Source: Lithodes maja (taxonomy: Eukaryota; Arthropoda; Malacostraca; Decapoda; Lithodidae). From it: a stretch of 64,000 bases of DNA. Below the pieces are notes generated by a model, which saw only the letters and a list, made by a program, of their open reading frames with translations, was not told the DNA's origin and ran no database searches. Position 1 is the stretch's first letter, and each line of letters opens with the position of its first letter. The stretch covers positions 36,426-100,425 of the forward strand of contig JBAKBP010007390.1 in assembly GCA_037953745.1 (NCBI GenBank), written 5' to 3'. Made by a program: the position numbers and the translations under genes. Shown here one piece after another: positions 33,984-45,550 of the stretch.

Positions 33984-34432
33984 TGAAATGCTAGGTTTTT
34001 CCAGGTTAAATAGGAATGGGAATTATCCCCAGGCTACCTTTAGGATCAACCTTTCCTGGTACCTGGCGCGGGGTACGAACCTCTGAAGGGAATTTAACCC
34101 CCCTAAAAACCCACAGGTTTTGAGATGCCTTGGGTGGGGTTCGAACCCTGGTTAGTGACGCACCACCATCACCACCAGGCCCGCACGCTAACCCACTGTA
34201 CTACCACGGACGTACAAAAGTATAGCAACCTTAGTCCGATTTTTAAGAACCACGGTGATGGTCTCTCGAGATGAGTTTATTGGACTTACCATCTACGACT
34301 ATTTTCGAACCACGGTGATAGTCTCTCGAGACGAGTTTATTGGACTTACCATCTACGACTATTTTACGCTATACCTGACGTCAACTCGGGTTAGTATTAT
34401 TGTGGGTGCGGGACATTTTCGAGGGCATTACA
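33984..34432 (-). repeat. 3' LTR of the short gag-only element
   Basis: 449 bp from TGAAATGC to GGCATTACA. It matches 38759-39156 from TATCCCCAGGCTACC onward and contains a tandem duplication of about 60 bp (GAGTTTATTGGACTTACCAT twice) absent from the other LTR. The outer 45 bp differ between the two LTRs. Confidence 0.85.
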
Positions 34433-34942
34433 CCACATTCCTTTTTAGTTAGGCTAGTCCCTAGCCTCGTAAGGTCGTAGGGTATCGTAGCCTTTTTACC
34501 TTAGCCATCTCAATTCTTGGTATAGGGTTCGCGTGACGGGTGCTCCACGTAGCTACCTGGTCACGTTCCCTAGCTGCCACCAATGAAATGCTAGGTTTTT
34601 CCAGGTTAAATAGGAATGGGAATTTTCTTGGTGGCAGTCTCGGTCTGGTTAGAGGTTATCTGGGACTGGCGAGTTCGTTTGACATGAGAGGGCGAGACGA
34701 GTGTGGGGTTTCGACGTTTTCTAGGGGTGTGAACTGTGTGGGGGTGGAAGGGAGCTACCGACTGAAAACGGTCACAAGCTACCGACGGAAAACTGTCACA
34801 AGGGAAATTTTGTTGGTGGGGGGATAGCTGAACATTTCTGGGGTCATGGGGAAAATATGTTGTGGTAGGCCTACATAGGTAGGCATAGCTAGAATACGGG
34901 GTTTGTTGGGGGGGCTGCGGAGGGTTGGTGGGGGAAGAGTTA
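34433..34942 (-). pseudogene. Gag tail remnant plus extra LTR-edge/primer-site fragment
   Basis: 34625-34942 matches 47038-47365 of the long element (Pro/Thr/Lys-rich gag tail coding). 34584-34624 repeats exactly the first 41 bp of the 3' LTR (33984-34024), 600 bp away. Next to it, 34573-34582 reads GCTGCCACCA, a perfect tRNA-Leu 3' end complement. This is therefore a U5/primer-site junction of a related element embedded here. 34433-34572 has no other recognisable content. Confidence 0.65.
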
Positions 34943-37866
34943 TAATAATAATAATAATAATAATATTTATTCAGTTAGCAATTTACAGAGTTGGTACCAC
35001 ATAGTTTGTTACAAATATGACATGTACCAGCCCTGCATAATTCCAACTAAGGATAGCCCAATAAGGCCGTTAGGCGTATTTCCATTGGGGTCCTTGTGGG
35101 ATTAGGTTAGCTGGGGAAAAATGGGGAGGATAAAGAAATGGATACCTTAGAAAAAGTATTTCTAGGGGGTTATTTTAAGATACCTTACATCCTATAGTAA
35201 ATATCAGTAATCCGTAATCAGTAATCATTTCAGTTTGGTTTGTCTATCTCTTATGTCGCATTTAGTAGTAGACATAAGCTTGGTGCTCCCTTCTCGCAGC
35301 TGTCCGGTTCAGGTGTTCCTTCAGGCTACGTCTGAAGGAATACAGTGTTCTCTTTTCACGAACTGACTGGGGTAGGTCGTTCCAGTCTTTGATGGCGGTG
35401 AAGAAGAATGTTTGCTTACCCTGTCCTTGGATTCTCGGGACCTTAAAATTAAACATCCTGTTTCTTGTATTATGTCCACTCCTCTCATTTGCTTTAACAA
35501 AATCATTCTTTAGGTACTCTGGAGCTCTGTCATAGAAAATTTTGAAGGCATTAGTGAGCCTGATTTGTTTGGCCCTGTCAGCGACATTGAGCATACCTAG
35601 TGACTGAAGTTGTTCCTGGCCAACATGTGATCTGGGTCCTAGGTTCAGCATGAACCTAACCATTTTATTTTGAGTGACCTGAAGTTTGTGCTGTGCTGAT
35701 TTAGATGATGCAGAGTACCAGGATGACACAGAATAGTCAAACTGACATTGAACAAGCGCTTGGCAGAGGGTCTTTTTGGTCGCCGCGGGCAAGCATCCCA
35801 CCTGTCTATACAGGTATTTTATACGTGCTCTACACTTACTCAGGATAGATTCCAAAATTGTTTCACCTGACAAACTCGCGTCCAGTTTTAGTCCGAGATA
35901 TTTAACTTGTGACACTGTTGTTATAGGAATATCATTACAGTTGACCGAGAAGCCCACAATGTCTTTCAGTTTGCGTTTTGTTCCACATAAGATGGCTTCC
36001 GTCTTGCCCAGGTGAAGAGATAGTCTATTGTCCACTAGCCATTCACTACATGATTCTAGTTCTTTGGAAAGTGAAGCGGCAATACTTATTGGGTCTTTTC
36101 CTGAAACCAGGAGCACGCTGTCGTCTGCATACAGTAATAATTTACATGAGACGCTCAGTTCCATGTCGATCACATAACAGAGAAAGAGTAAGGGACCAAG
36201 GATGCTTCCCTGCGGGACCCCACAGTTAATTGGCATAGGATCAGATATATTATCATCAATTTTGACTCTTTGGGTTCTACCACTAAGATAAGATTTAAAC
36301 CAGTTCACAGATCCTATGCCCATTGCTTGTAGTTTATTACATAGGATATCATGGTCTACTGTGTCAAACGCTTTTTGTAGATCAAGAAGAACCATACCGG
36401 TGTAGTTACCTTTAGACATTTCTTTACGAATGTGATCCGTTAAGTGGATGAGACAGGAGTCTGTCGAGTACATGCATCTGAAACCTGATTGAAACTTATA
36501 GAATAGATCATTTTGTTTGAGGTAGTGTTCAATTTGGGTGTATACCGCTCTTTCAAGGATTTTAGATACAATACATAATATGCTAACTGGTCTGTAGTTA
36601 CCAACTTCTAGTTTATTTCCTTTCTTGAATAGAGGGGTTACAATAGCTTCCTTCAGTTCAGCAGGTACAGTGTTGGTGTTAATTGACAAGTTGATGATGT
36701 GAGTTAGGGGGCCTGCTATACCAATGGCTCCATCTCGTAGAAATTTGGCAGGAATTTTGTCTGGTCCTGTGCTTTTATGTACATTTAGGTTAGACAGCTC
36801 GTCAAAAGTGTATTTTGGTGTAACATTTTGCAATCCAAATGTGTTTGGGTGTATGTCTTTATCTCTGTAGAAATTTCGAAAGGTGGCCGTTGTTGTCGTG
36901 TATTTATTGAGAGGTTGAGGTAGGTTCTGTGCAAGTGTGTTTGCTATGGAGGTGAAGAAGGAGTTGAAGTAGGTTGAAATTTGTCGTTTATCGTGGCAAA
37001 TCTGATCATTAATGGTGAGAGCAATATTAGTGTTAGACGAATCCCTTGTCTTGTTGCTGTAGCCTGTTGTTTTTAGGTGCCTCCATAGTTTCTTTGGGTT
37101 ATTCTGATATTCCTCTGCCTTATTGTGAAAATAATTAGTTTTCGCTGATTTTATTTTCCTACTTAGTTTATTCCTGGCCCTGTTGAACTCATGTTTCAGA
37201 CCTTGATCCTGTCTATGTTTCGCTAGCCTTTTTAACAGATTGTCTCTGAGTTCCAGATGGTGTAGTATGTCATTGTTGATCCATGGGTCTGACCTTGCTT
37301 TAATTCGTATGTCTTTCAGAGGAGCTATTTCGTCTAGAATGTTTGTGATGATGGTTCTGAAGCCAACCCATGCGTCATTAACGTTTGTACTTCCAAACAC
37401 TGGAGACCAGTCTGTATTCCATAAAATGTCCAGAAATGTTTCTTTATTGTAGTTTCTGAGTGACCTTGTTTTGATAATCTTGTGATTCTCTAGGGTAATT
37501 TTTGTGGTTTTTCGTGTGCAATATGTGACGAAGTGATCACTTATCCCAGTCTGTATAACCCCTGATTGGGATATTTTGTCCTCTCTGTTACAGTTTATGT
37601 GGTCTATTATTGTGGCAGTGTTCTCAGAGATACGTGTGGGGGTTGTGATGAGTTGTTTGTGATTGTGCATTGTCAGTATATGCCTATATTCTCGTACAAG
37701 CCTATCATTTCGTTGTTTGTAACACAGGTTAAAATCCCCTAGTATGATGGATTCATTCCGAGGGTCTAGCAATGACAACGTTCGTTCAAATTTGGTCAAG
37801 AATTGTGTGTCGTCTGGTGGCCTATAGCATACCCCAATTGTGATGGGTCTTGTCCTCGGCAGGTAT
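34943..37866 (-). pseudogene. CR1/L2-type LINE copy 2, 5'-truncated
   Basis: Perfect AGAGTTA duplication (34936-34942 and 37867-37873). The (ATT)n tail is at the left edge. The open frame 37799-35262 has no internal stop and differs from 24-kb copy residues at only a few positions (for example CYVIDMEL for CYVNDMEL, CQFDY for CNFDY). It starts within the endonuclease (the break is just before the region encoding RTRPITIGVCYRPPD) and keeps GDFN, SDHF, YADD and the WNDLPQSV end. The signal/2A/zinc-finger part is lost, so it cannot be autonomous. Confidence 0.92.
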
Positions 37867-38688
37867 AGAGTTAGGGATGGTCAGAGAGGATAGAGGCAAG
37901 GAAGAGTGCACTGGGGTTGAACTTTCACCGGAAGTCATTTTGGAAGGGTGCACGGAGTCTTGGATAGGGGCTGAAGGGTTGGATAGGGGATTCATCGAAC
38001 TGCGTAGGCATTCTTCTCTGATGGAGAGCATATGTTCTTCGAATAAGGCATATGTTGTTTTGGGGTAGGATAGAGGCAAGGAAGAGTGCACTGGGGTTGG
38101 ACTTTCACCGGAAGTCATTTTGGAAGGGTGCACGGAGTCTTGGATAGGGGCTGAAGGGTTGGATAGGGGATTCATCGAACTGCGTAGGCATTCTTCTCTG
38201 ATGGAGAGCATATGTTCTTCGAATAAGCCATACGGGTCGAGATGGGCGGTGATGTGGGGTGGGAGGATGTTTAACAAAGCGGTGAATAAGAGTTCATTTT
38301 GTTGGTCGTAATCTTCATAGCTATACGTGGATCTCACGTATCTGTAGAGTTGTAGGAGGGTCACATTTATATCCCCTTCATACTTGATCTCGTCGATTTG
38401 TATTATTTCGGGAGAGATGAGGCAACCCAAAAGTGGCCCTAAGGTCCGGATCGCGAGGGATCGAAACTGGTTCCAGGTACTTTCTGGCGTTACCTGTTTA
38501 GCAATTTGGGAAACGGCTTTTCCCAACTGCATAATTTGCAATAATGCAACGGCGATTTTTTCGCGGTCATTTTGAAGTGCCACATCTAACACTGGTTTTA
38601 TTATGTCTAAGTAAGTGGCAATATCATACGTGTTTACATCATACTTGGGAATGTGTGAGAGTGGCGGCCAATTTCGCGATGTTGCCAT
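37867..38688 (-). pseudogene. Gag-like protein of the short element, interrupted
   Basis: It starts at ATG 38688 (MATSRNWPPLSHIPKYD) and is closely related to the protein at 46676-48037. The helical N-terminal domain (NTYDIATYLDIIKPVLD, TPESTWNQFRSLAIRTLGPL, DEIKYEGDINVTLLQLYRYV) is preserved, but a stretch matching DKPTFKEFIHQMVAQN is missing. A segment of about 180 bp (encoding LFEEHMLSIREECLRSS and following) is duplicated in tandem (about 37890-38050 and 38069-38229). The LINE insertion at 37866 ends the frame. Function as capsid-forming Gag is inferred from position only. Confidence 0.75.
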
Positions 38689-38742
38689 GCTTCTACTGTT
38701 CCAAACTTGCAGTGTAATGCAACCTTTTATCCGAATCAAGAA

Positions 38743-38757
38743 CCACCGCTGCCGCCA
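38743..38757 (-). other. Primer binding site, tRNA-Leu type (short gag-only element)
   Basis: CCACCGCTGCCGCCA on the plus strand equals the 3' end of animal tRNA-Leu (CCACCGCTGCCACCA) with one mismatch. It sits 1 nt from the inner LTR edge at 38759. This orients the element on the minus strand. Confidence 0.75.
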
Positions 38758-38758
38758 A

Positions 38759-39156
38759 TGTTATGCTGGGTGTGAAGGGAATTCATGGTCTCCTGAAATA
38801 TCCCCAGGCTACCTTTAGGATCAACTTTTCCTGGTACCTGGCGCGGGGTACGAACCTCTGAAGGGAATTTAACCCCCCTAAAAACCCACAGGTTTTGAGA
38901 TGCCTTGGGTGGGGTTCGAACCCTGGTTAGTGACCCAACCATCACCACCAGGCCCGCGCGCTAACCCACTGTACTACCACGGACGTACTAAAAGTATAGC
39001 AACCTTAGTCCGATTTTTAAGAACCAGGTGATAGTCTCGTGGTGTTATCACATGATGAGTTTATTGGACTTACCATCTCCGACTATTTTACGCTATACCT
39101 GACGTCAACTCGGGTTAGTATTATTGTGGGTGCGGGACATTTTCGAGGGCATTACA
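38759..39156 (-). repeat. 5' LTR of the short gag-only element
   Basis: 398 bp, TGTTATGC to GGCATTACA on the plus strand. The inner edge (GCATAACA on the minus strand) is the same as in the long-LTR element, although the LTR body is different. Confidence 0.85.
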
Positions 39157-39837
39157 ACCACCCTGGATGATTAGGGTTCCTTCCTGTAGCTGTTTCCCGC
39201 ATTCCTTCGCCTCTTCCATTATATCCTTTATACCTTTCCCTTTCAGGCACATGTTCCTGCTTCCTTCCGCCTCCATCTTCACCTGTTTTCTTACTTTACC
39301 GATCATGCTGTCCCCCACTATTACCCTTGCTGTCCTCCTGCGATTTATTTCTTGTCTAAGTGCACTGCCCTGGTCTGTGGGGTCCGTCCTCACAGGGGTG
39401 GCCATAGGGCTAGCTCCCATTCGGTTTCTCTCATCTTCATTTACACTATCATTTTCTTCTGCAGCTTCCCTATTTTCCCCTGTAGTATGTCTGGGTCTGC
39501 AGTTGTTTGTACTTGGTTGCTGGGCTTGCTGGTTCTCTGGGGCTGGAGCTGCCGCCCCCGCCGCCGCCGTTTGTGTGCATGTACACACGCGTGTTTTTTC
39601 CTCCAGTTTCCTACTCAATTCTGCATTTTTCTCTATCAGACCTTCCATGCCCCCATTCAACTCCATTATTTCCCTCTCCATGCATTCCCTACACAGCACA
39701 GTCCTCTGGTTGATCTGCCTCTGTGTCATACCCTCTACGCCCATTAAAACATGTGGATGCCACGTCCCGCATTTGGAACATTCTACCAGCGTGTCTCCTC
39801 TCACCGCTCTCCCAGTCCCAGTTCGTCTCAATGCCAT

Positions 39838-40505
39838 TTCGCCAAATTGCCAACCTGCGGCTTATTTTACCTCAAGGCACGATCTAGGGGAACTAATCTA
39901 CTTTATACTCAACAAGATGTTCCGTAGTTGAAGTTATATCCTGGATTTTCGAGCTATTTTCCGCGGACGCACGACCTCTTGACCTCGACCTCCGACCTTC
40001 GACCTGTGCACTCTTGGTACCTGTGCACGAAATGTAAACAAAACTCAAGGACACGATCTCAAACGAATGTCCTTTCCTGATTTACACGTTAAAATACAAT
40101 CATATTTACCAAAATGCATGGTTTTATAAACTCAAAGTAATGAACAAGTTCTAAACATACAATACAACTGCTACATTAGTAATTTACTCAACCTGGTCGT
40201 CTCTCCGAAATGCGAGATGGTCTAAATCCTAAAATGGCGGTCAAGCTCGCACCCAGTCAGGGGACATCCTGACGACGTATACAGACTAAACACACATAAC
40301 ACAGCCACTCCAACAGCTTCCTCTCTCTCCAACACCCCTTCTCCCCTCTCAACACTTCTCTGAGCTAGTGCCGATACAAATGGCCAGTCCTGTATAGAAT
40401 CGTGAGGTTCAGAGTCGTAAAGATTCCAGGACGAGCTCCATAGAAACTGAAACTGAACTGCTTCAAAAGCATTTTAATCAACTTCGTCCTCAATTCTACT
40501 CTTAA
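39838..40505. other. Likely LINE4 5' leader; nothing else recognised
   Basis: Immediately upstream (minus strand) of the LINE4 ORF1 start. It contains five GACCT/GACCTC strings at 39970-40008. No gene. Confidence 0.35.
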
Positions 40506-41526
40506 CCCGGGAACTGCGGGGAGACTCTTAAAAGTTCCCCCGGCGGACTGCGGGAAGACTCTTGAGAGTAAGTAAAACAAAAAATCAACTTTTGACATCG
40601 AAATTTTTTTTTTTTTTTTTTATTTTATTTTTTTTTTTTTTTATGGCCCCTGGGCCATGCAAAATCTCAGTCCTCTACCTCCCCTCCTTCCCCACTTTCC
40701 TCCTCTCCTTCAGTTATCACCTATTTTCCCTATTATTCCCTTATTCTGAGGTATATTTTCGTGCTAACATTAGCGAGTTGCAAGCAGGGTGTTGTTATCA
40801 CTGATGGCAAGCGAGTGCAAGAGAGAGAGAGAGAGTATCGATCGACTGTGTCTCAGTGGCCTTGGGGGAAATTGGCAGGAAAGCAGTTTGCCTCACCCAT
40901 ACATTATACAACTCGCGGGCTATATCTCCGATTTTGACCATCCAAACGCTGTTTTCACTCGTTTTATTGTTGTTTCAGGTTAATACCTTTATAATCAACC
41001 CATAATAGGCGCATATGGATAATTATTAATGCTATTAACCCACCGGCCCCGGCTATATATTATATATATATTCCTCGAAATCCGGGTGTTTTGGCCGAAA
41101 AACGTCTAGGCTAGGCTACCGTATATTCGTTAATCAGACTGCTTCCCGCATTCCCGCGCATCCCCAAGCGTAGCTGTGTTATTTACCTGTAAAATGGCCT
41201 TAAGTAGAGCTCTCTAAGTCAACTGGGTGAGCTGTGATGATGATTTCATTGGAGATAACTTTATGGCCAAACCAGCCACTTTACACCACTTTTCGATACT
41301 GAACAACAACATACAGGCACACACGAACAAGCGACGCTCTCCTTCTTGTGGCCGGAGATGCGGAGCGTCGGTCCAGCCGGCTGTTGTTTACATGCGTCGG
41401 ACCGACGCCTCGCACACGAAGCTCACAGGCTTTCAAGCAATGGTACAATGTAGTACCACCCGGGTTCCTGGGGCCAAAAAAAATGGTACACGTGTGTACC
41501 AACCGGGTTTGAAGGGTTAATGGTAC
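40506..41526 (+). repeat. TTAA-flanked repeat family A, copy 4 (interrupted, right end missing)
   Basis: Left TTAA at 40502-40505. It is almost identical to copy 3 up to AATGCTATTAA (41038), then interrupted by MITE E (41039-41516). After that only TTAATGGTAC remains before the long-LTR element at 41527. The right end was not found beyond that element. Confidence 0.82.
41039..41516. repeat. TTAA-type element (MITE E) inside family A copy 4
   Basis: TTAA at 41035-41038 and 41517-41520. It begins CCCACCGGCCCCGG and ends AACCGGGTTTGAAGGG. Copy 3 reads GCTATTAATGGTAC at this point, which is the empty site. The terminal inversion is short (CCC plus a CCGG-type core). No ORF of note. Confidence 0.78.
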
Positions 41527-44500
41527 TGTTATGCTCTGTTTTTCTACAGGTTTAACTTGGGTAATGTGAGTTCTAATTGACTGGGTATAGAAGGCTGCAT
41601 GCACAATACAAGATATGAGGAATAGAGAACACAAAGAAACACACGGTAGCAAGTTACACGATCACGTTTATTAATATACCACTGCAGAATACTTGTGTAA
41701 GACAATATAATAGAATGGAACAACACTAGCATAAGTGGATCTGGATGGAGCCTAGTCTCCCACTTCCAACGTTCAGGTATTAATCTTCTGATCACTGGCT
41801 TTGATTTAACAGGTTTATATACCGAAGACCATCATGTTACTTGTAGATTCCTATTCACTGTTAGATTTATTACTGGTAGCTCTGGTGCACAAGTAGTAGT
41901 TCACAGACTAGATTAGACACGCGTATTTTAGAGCACGGGAATTCTATTGTAACCTCAGAGGGGTACTGATCTAAGTTTTATATCCTTGTTTCAGAAATAC
42001 ATAGAACGCAAATCAGTGGGCGAACGTTAGATATCACTAGAGTTTTAATATCTGAATAAGGTAATTACGAGAGTCAAGGTCGCCTGTTAATTAATGAGCA
42101 CTGATCGCTTAGTACGTCCCAAATGGAATGGTTAAGTCTGTATTACACTGGGCAAGGTCTTAGCCACTTCGTAGAAATATTTAATTAGTGAAATCTCTAA
42201 ACAGCACAGTAAGATGTAGTACTGCTAAAGAGAATCTTGGGTAGTATCTGATGGGTCTGGTCCTGGTTATCTTGCGTCCATGATGTTGGGGGCTAACGAC
42301 TGGTTCCGCGGCCGTCCAGGGTGTCCATATGTGTGAAGTTCTTAAATACGTGGGCAGGTCCTTCCATCCAAATCTGCCACGGAGTCTGCCGGTTCTGGGA
42401 TCTCACTCCGGAACAACACAAGGGCAGAGCTAGAGGTTAACTGCAGGGTAGTGACCCCTGGTTGGTGTCTAGCTTTCAACTGATTTGACTGGGGGCGGGA
42501 GTTAGATTTATAGGCTCGGTTCTGGACCCTGTAGACAGTAGGGATCTCGAGTCTTATGAACTTAATTGAGCTCTCAATAGAAATGGAGACTAGGTAAGAT
42601 GGTATTTACTGTTGTGGCACAGGGCTATAGGAAAGCCTTTATATTTCATATAACTGAGCCTTAGTAAGAGGTACTATTTTGGCTATACTGGACGTATTTA
42701 GGGGAGAGAGACTGGATCTACTTTGCGAGGAGGATGGGGACAGCTGTGATAGGAACGTCTCTCTAGATTGTTCAATCTTCATTCTATGGTATATCTGAGG
42801 TGCTAATTTAGTGATCAGAGCATGCAAGAAAGGTAAATGGTTTATTGTGAGTTAATAGAGGTTAGTAAAGGTGTTAGTCATTCATGGTTAGTTCATTGAT
42901 AGGAAGAATTCCTGTGCTACCTGGCAATGACTCGAAAGTCAAAACAGGGGCCAGGTATACCTCCGCGGGGGTGGGGGTCTCCCTCCTCGGGTGGGCCAAA
43001 AGGGGGAGCTGGGCGCACTCTCTCTGTGATCGTCGTCCGGCGGCTGTGGCTAGGGGCTTGCCATATCACCAGTGTTTATAATAACCCTCTGTGTATGAGA
43101 CAGATGTGGGTGTCTTTAATACCAAACCCGAAGGTGCCTTAGCTAGCTGGTTTTACTCGGCTGGTTGTTAATTGTAGAGTTTGCTGGATGTGGTGGAGAC
43201 TGGGTTGCTAACTCTGCCACATTTATCTGGAAGTATGGCAATAGAAGTTAGTAACTGGCGGGGCGGCTAGCCTCGCACCGACGACCATTGGGTGCAGGGT
43301 TGTGAATGTGTTGTAAGAGAATAGATGGCATGCAAGGGGCTAGTAAAGTTCTAATGTTGTTCTGGCCTACTAAGTGAAGGTAGGCTGGATAGGAGTATAT
43401 ATATAAAAGGTTGGAGAGCGTTAGCAACGGACAATTCAAGGATCTTCAAGAGGTATGAGAGAGAGGCTAGGTCGGACAAGAGTCGAGAAGCGCGGGAATT
43501 CTTACTGAGAGGGGGGGAGAGTTCAAGGGCTACAGGGAAATTTTGCCCCTAAGGTCCCTGGGCGTGGGGGTGGCATTAGGCTACACTTGATATGGAAAGT
43601 TTGAAAAGGCAGTAGAATACGTTAGCCAAAATATGCTACCGGGGAATGCAACTATGGGGTGGTATATGAGTCTGGAAAAGATAGAGTTATGTGATCAGTC
43701 CGAGGGTTATGGATACTATTAGTTGGTCCTGGGAACTGCGTTTTTTATTAAATATAAATATAAATACCAACAAAAGCGGCAGTTCGTAGGGGTACTTAGT
43801 TATTGTTTCGGGGTACTTATGACAGATACTGGTAACCAGGTTATCTTAATACAATCTCTGGTTGGGGTAAGAGGTGTAAGACACGAAGTAAATTGGCGTA
43901 GTGTGGGCTGTGGATACGAAGGAGGCAAGGGGAAGACGTATGACAATTGTGGAAAGTAAATGGAAAAAGGTGAACACAATGGCGGATAAAAATACTTAAC
44001 CTAAGGATTGCATACATAGATTTATGGGGCGATGGGTCTTCATAAAGCTTAGTCTGGCAAGACAAGATGTTAGGGAATGTTAATATTAATACTTAGTTAC
44101 TAGAGGAACAATGCAAGGGGCGACTGAGCACGGGTTACATATATCTATACTCGTCATGGAAAATGATATAAGAGGTCTAGGGACAATCGTGGGTGTTTTA
44201 ACTTCTAAAATATATAACATCTACTTCTCGGATGCAAGAACATACATAGATATAATTATGGCTGTCTGATGTGTTGGCATTGGCTCAACGTCGGGACAGG
44301 GCATGGTTGTTTTTAATATGAATGTATATTCCTGTTCATCATCTTTGTAGCAAGGACAGTGCCGCTATGTCGTATCAATGCTGGTGGCAGTTAATATTAT
44401 AGACTTAGTTACTAGAGGAACAATGCAAGGGGCGACTGAGCACGGGTTACATATATCTATACTCGTCATGGAAAATGATAGAAGAGGTCTAGGGACAATC

Positions 44501-44893
44501 GTGGGTGTTTTAACTTCTAAAATATATATAAAATCTACTTCTCGGATGTAAGAACATACATAAATATTATGGCTGTCTGATGTGTTGGCATTGGCTCAAC
44601 GTCGGGACAGGGCATGGTTGTTTTTAATATGAATGTATATTCCTGTTCATCATCTTTGTAGTTAGGAGTGTAGGACACGAGGGGGTTAGTGTACGTGAGG
44701 TGTGGAAAAATGGTCAGTTTAGAAAAGTTAAAGAAGGTGCGGCCATGAGCTGCTTAGCCCTGCGGGCTTGGGCCTGGCTGAAATGGCTGGCTCGGTCAGC
44801 TGGTCCTTTCGTTCTGTGGACCTTTCTTTTGGTGTTTCTGTGTGGTGTTCGTTCGTGGCTTCTGTGGTGGGCTTCTCATTCTGGGGCATTTTA
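41527..44893 (-). repeat. 3' LTR (3.37 kb) of the long gag-only element
   Basis: Starts TGTTATGC. No coding capacity is supported; short frames are identical in both LTRs only because the LTRs are. It contains a direct duplication of about 305-bp period (about 44090-44360 and 44400-44660; each ends TGTTCATCATCTTTGTAG). Confidence 0.85.
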
Positions 44894-45395
44894 CTTCCCT
44901 CTCCTTCATTATAGGCTCGTCCTCGAGCCTCAAGGGTGAAGTAAAAAGAAGCATAGTCAGAAAAATGTAGGTTAACAAGAAAAGTAGTACGACTAAGGGA
45001 AAAAAAAATAATATATACAGTATATGGAAAACATGTAAATTTAAGAAAAGGCAGATAATTAAGAACAGGAAATTAAGAAGAGGTAAAGTGTTTAACAATG
45101 TATAAAGCAAATTTAAAAGATAGTCAGAAAAGTGTAGGTAACAAGAAAAGTAGTATGACTAAGGGAAAAAAATAATATATACAGTATATGGAAAACATGT
45201 AAATTTATAGAATCATGCCCAATCGCTTAGGAATTGAAAATATTCAAAACAATTTAGTACAATAATCTCATCATCATCATCAAGGGGGGGGGGGGTATTT
45301 AGAGTCGCCGTTAGTCTGGGTGACAGTCTGGTAATAGGGGGTGGTGGTTCACTTTCACTTTGGAAGGGCGGGGTGGATATACCGTTAGTTCTTGT
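44894..45395. other. Internal non-coding region next to 3' LTR
   Basis: Purine-rich on the minus strand at the LTR border, then A-rich sequence with a duplicated block (about 44950-45025 and 45118-45205, sharing GTATATGGAAAACATGTAAA). A G run lies near 45284-45296. Confidence 0.5.
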
Positions 45396-45550
45396 CGTTA
45401 GGAATGTGGGTCTGGGGGGCGAGCTGGCCCGGGGCCAGTTTTGGAGGGGGGTCTAAGTGGTTTCGGTCGGGGGTAGTGATAGGGGGGTTTTAAAGATGAA
45501 ACGGGCAGGTCGAGTCGGGGTTGTTGTTGCGGAAGAGGTTGGTGTTGGGG

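Larger units (their letters stand above)
33984..39156 (-). mobile_element. Gag-only LTR retroelement with short LTRs, containing a nested LINE
   Basis: It is flanked by perfect ACCAC duplications (33979-33983 and 39157-39161) and has TG...CA ends. On the minus strand: 5' LTR 39156-38759; a 1-nt gap; a primer site complementary to a tRNA-Leu-type 3' end (38757-38743); gag-like ORF from 38688; nested CR1/L2 LINE (37866-34943); the rest of the gag tail (34942-34625); an extra LTR-edge/primer-site fragment (34624-34573); then the purine-rich AAAAAGGAATGTGG before the 3' LTR (34432-33984). No pol is present. It shares gag with the long-LTR element at 41527-51488. Confidence 0.85.
33268..39837 (-). 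pseudogene. LINE4 ORF1: SGNH-esterase-type protein, split by an LTR element
   Basis: The N-terminal part is 39837-39157: a Cys-rich start (CSKCGTWHPH, LCRECMERE), a helical segment, then RVIVGDSMIGKVRKQ with the SGNH block-I serine, and GTLIIQGG. The LTR element (33984-39156) splits it within the GG-G-N-D block. The remainder, 33983-33268, carries NDLIQQGAENTVREVIEG, FLDLDQELTGN, and the Asp/His block GDRVHLNNEGIRLLG, then an acidic Glu/Pro-rich tail. Ser, Gly, Asn, Asp and His of an SGNH hydrolase can all be identified. Esterase ORF1 proteins are known in CR1-group LINEs. ORF2 starts 48 nt downstream (33219). Confidence 0.87.
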
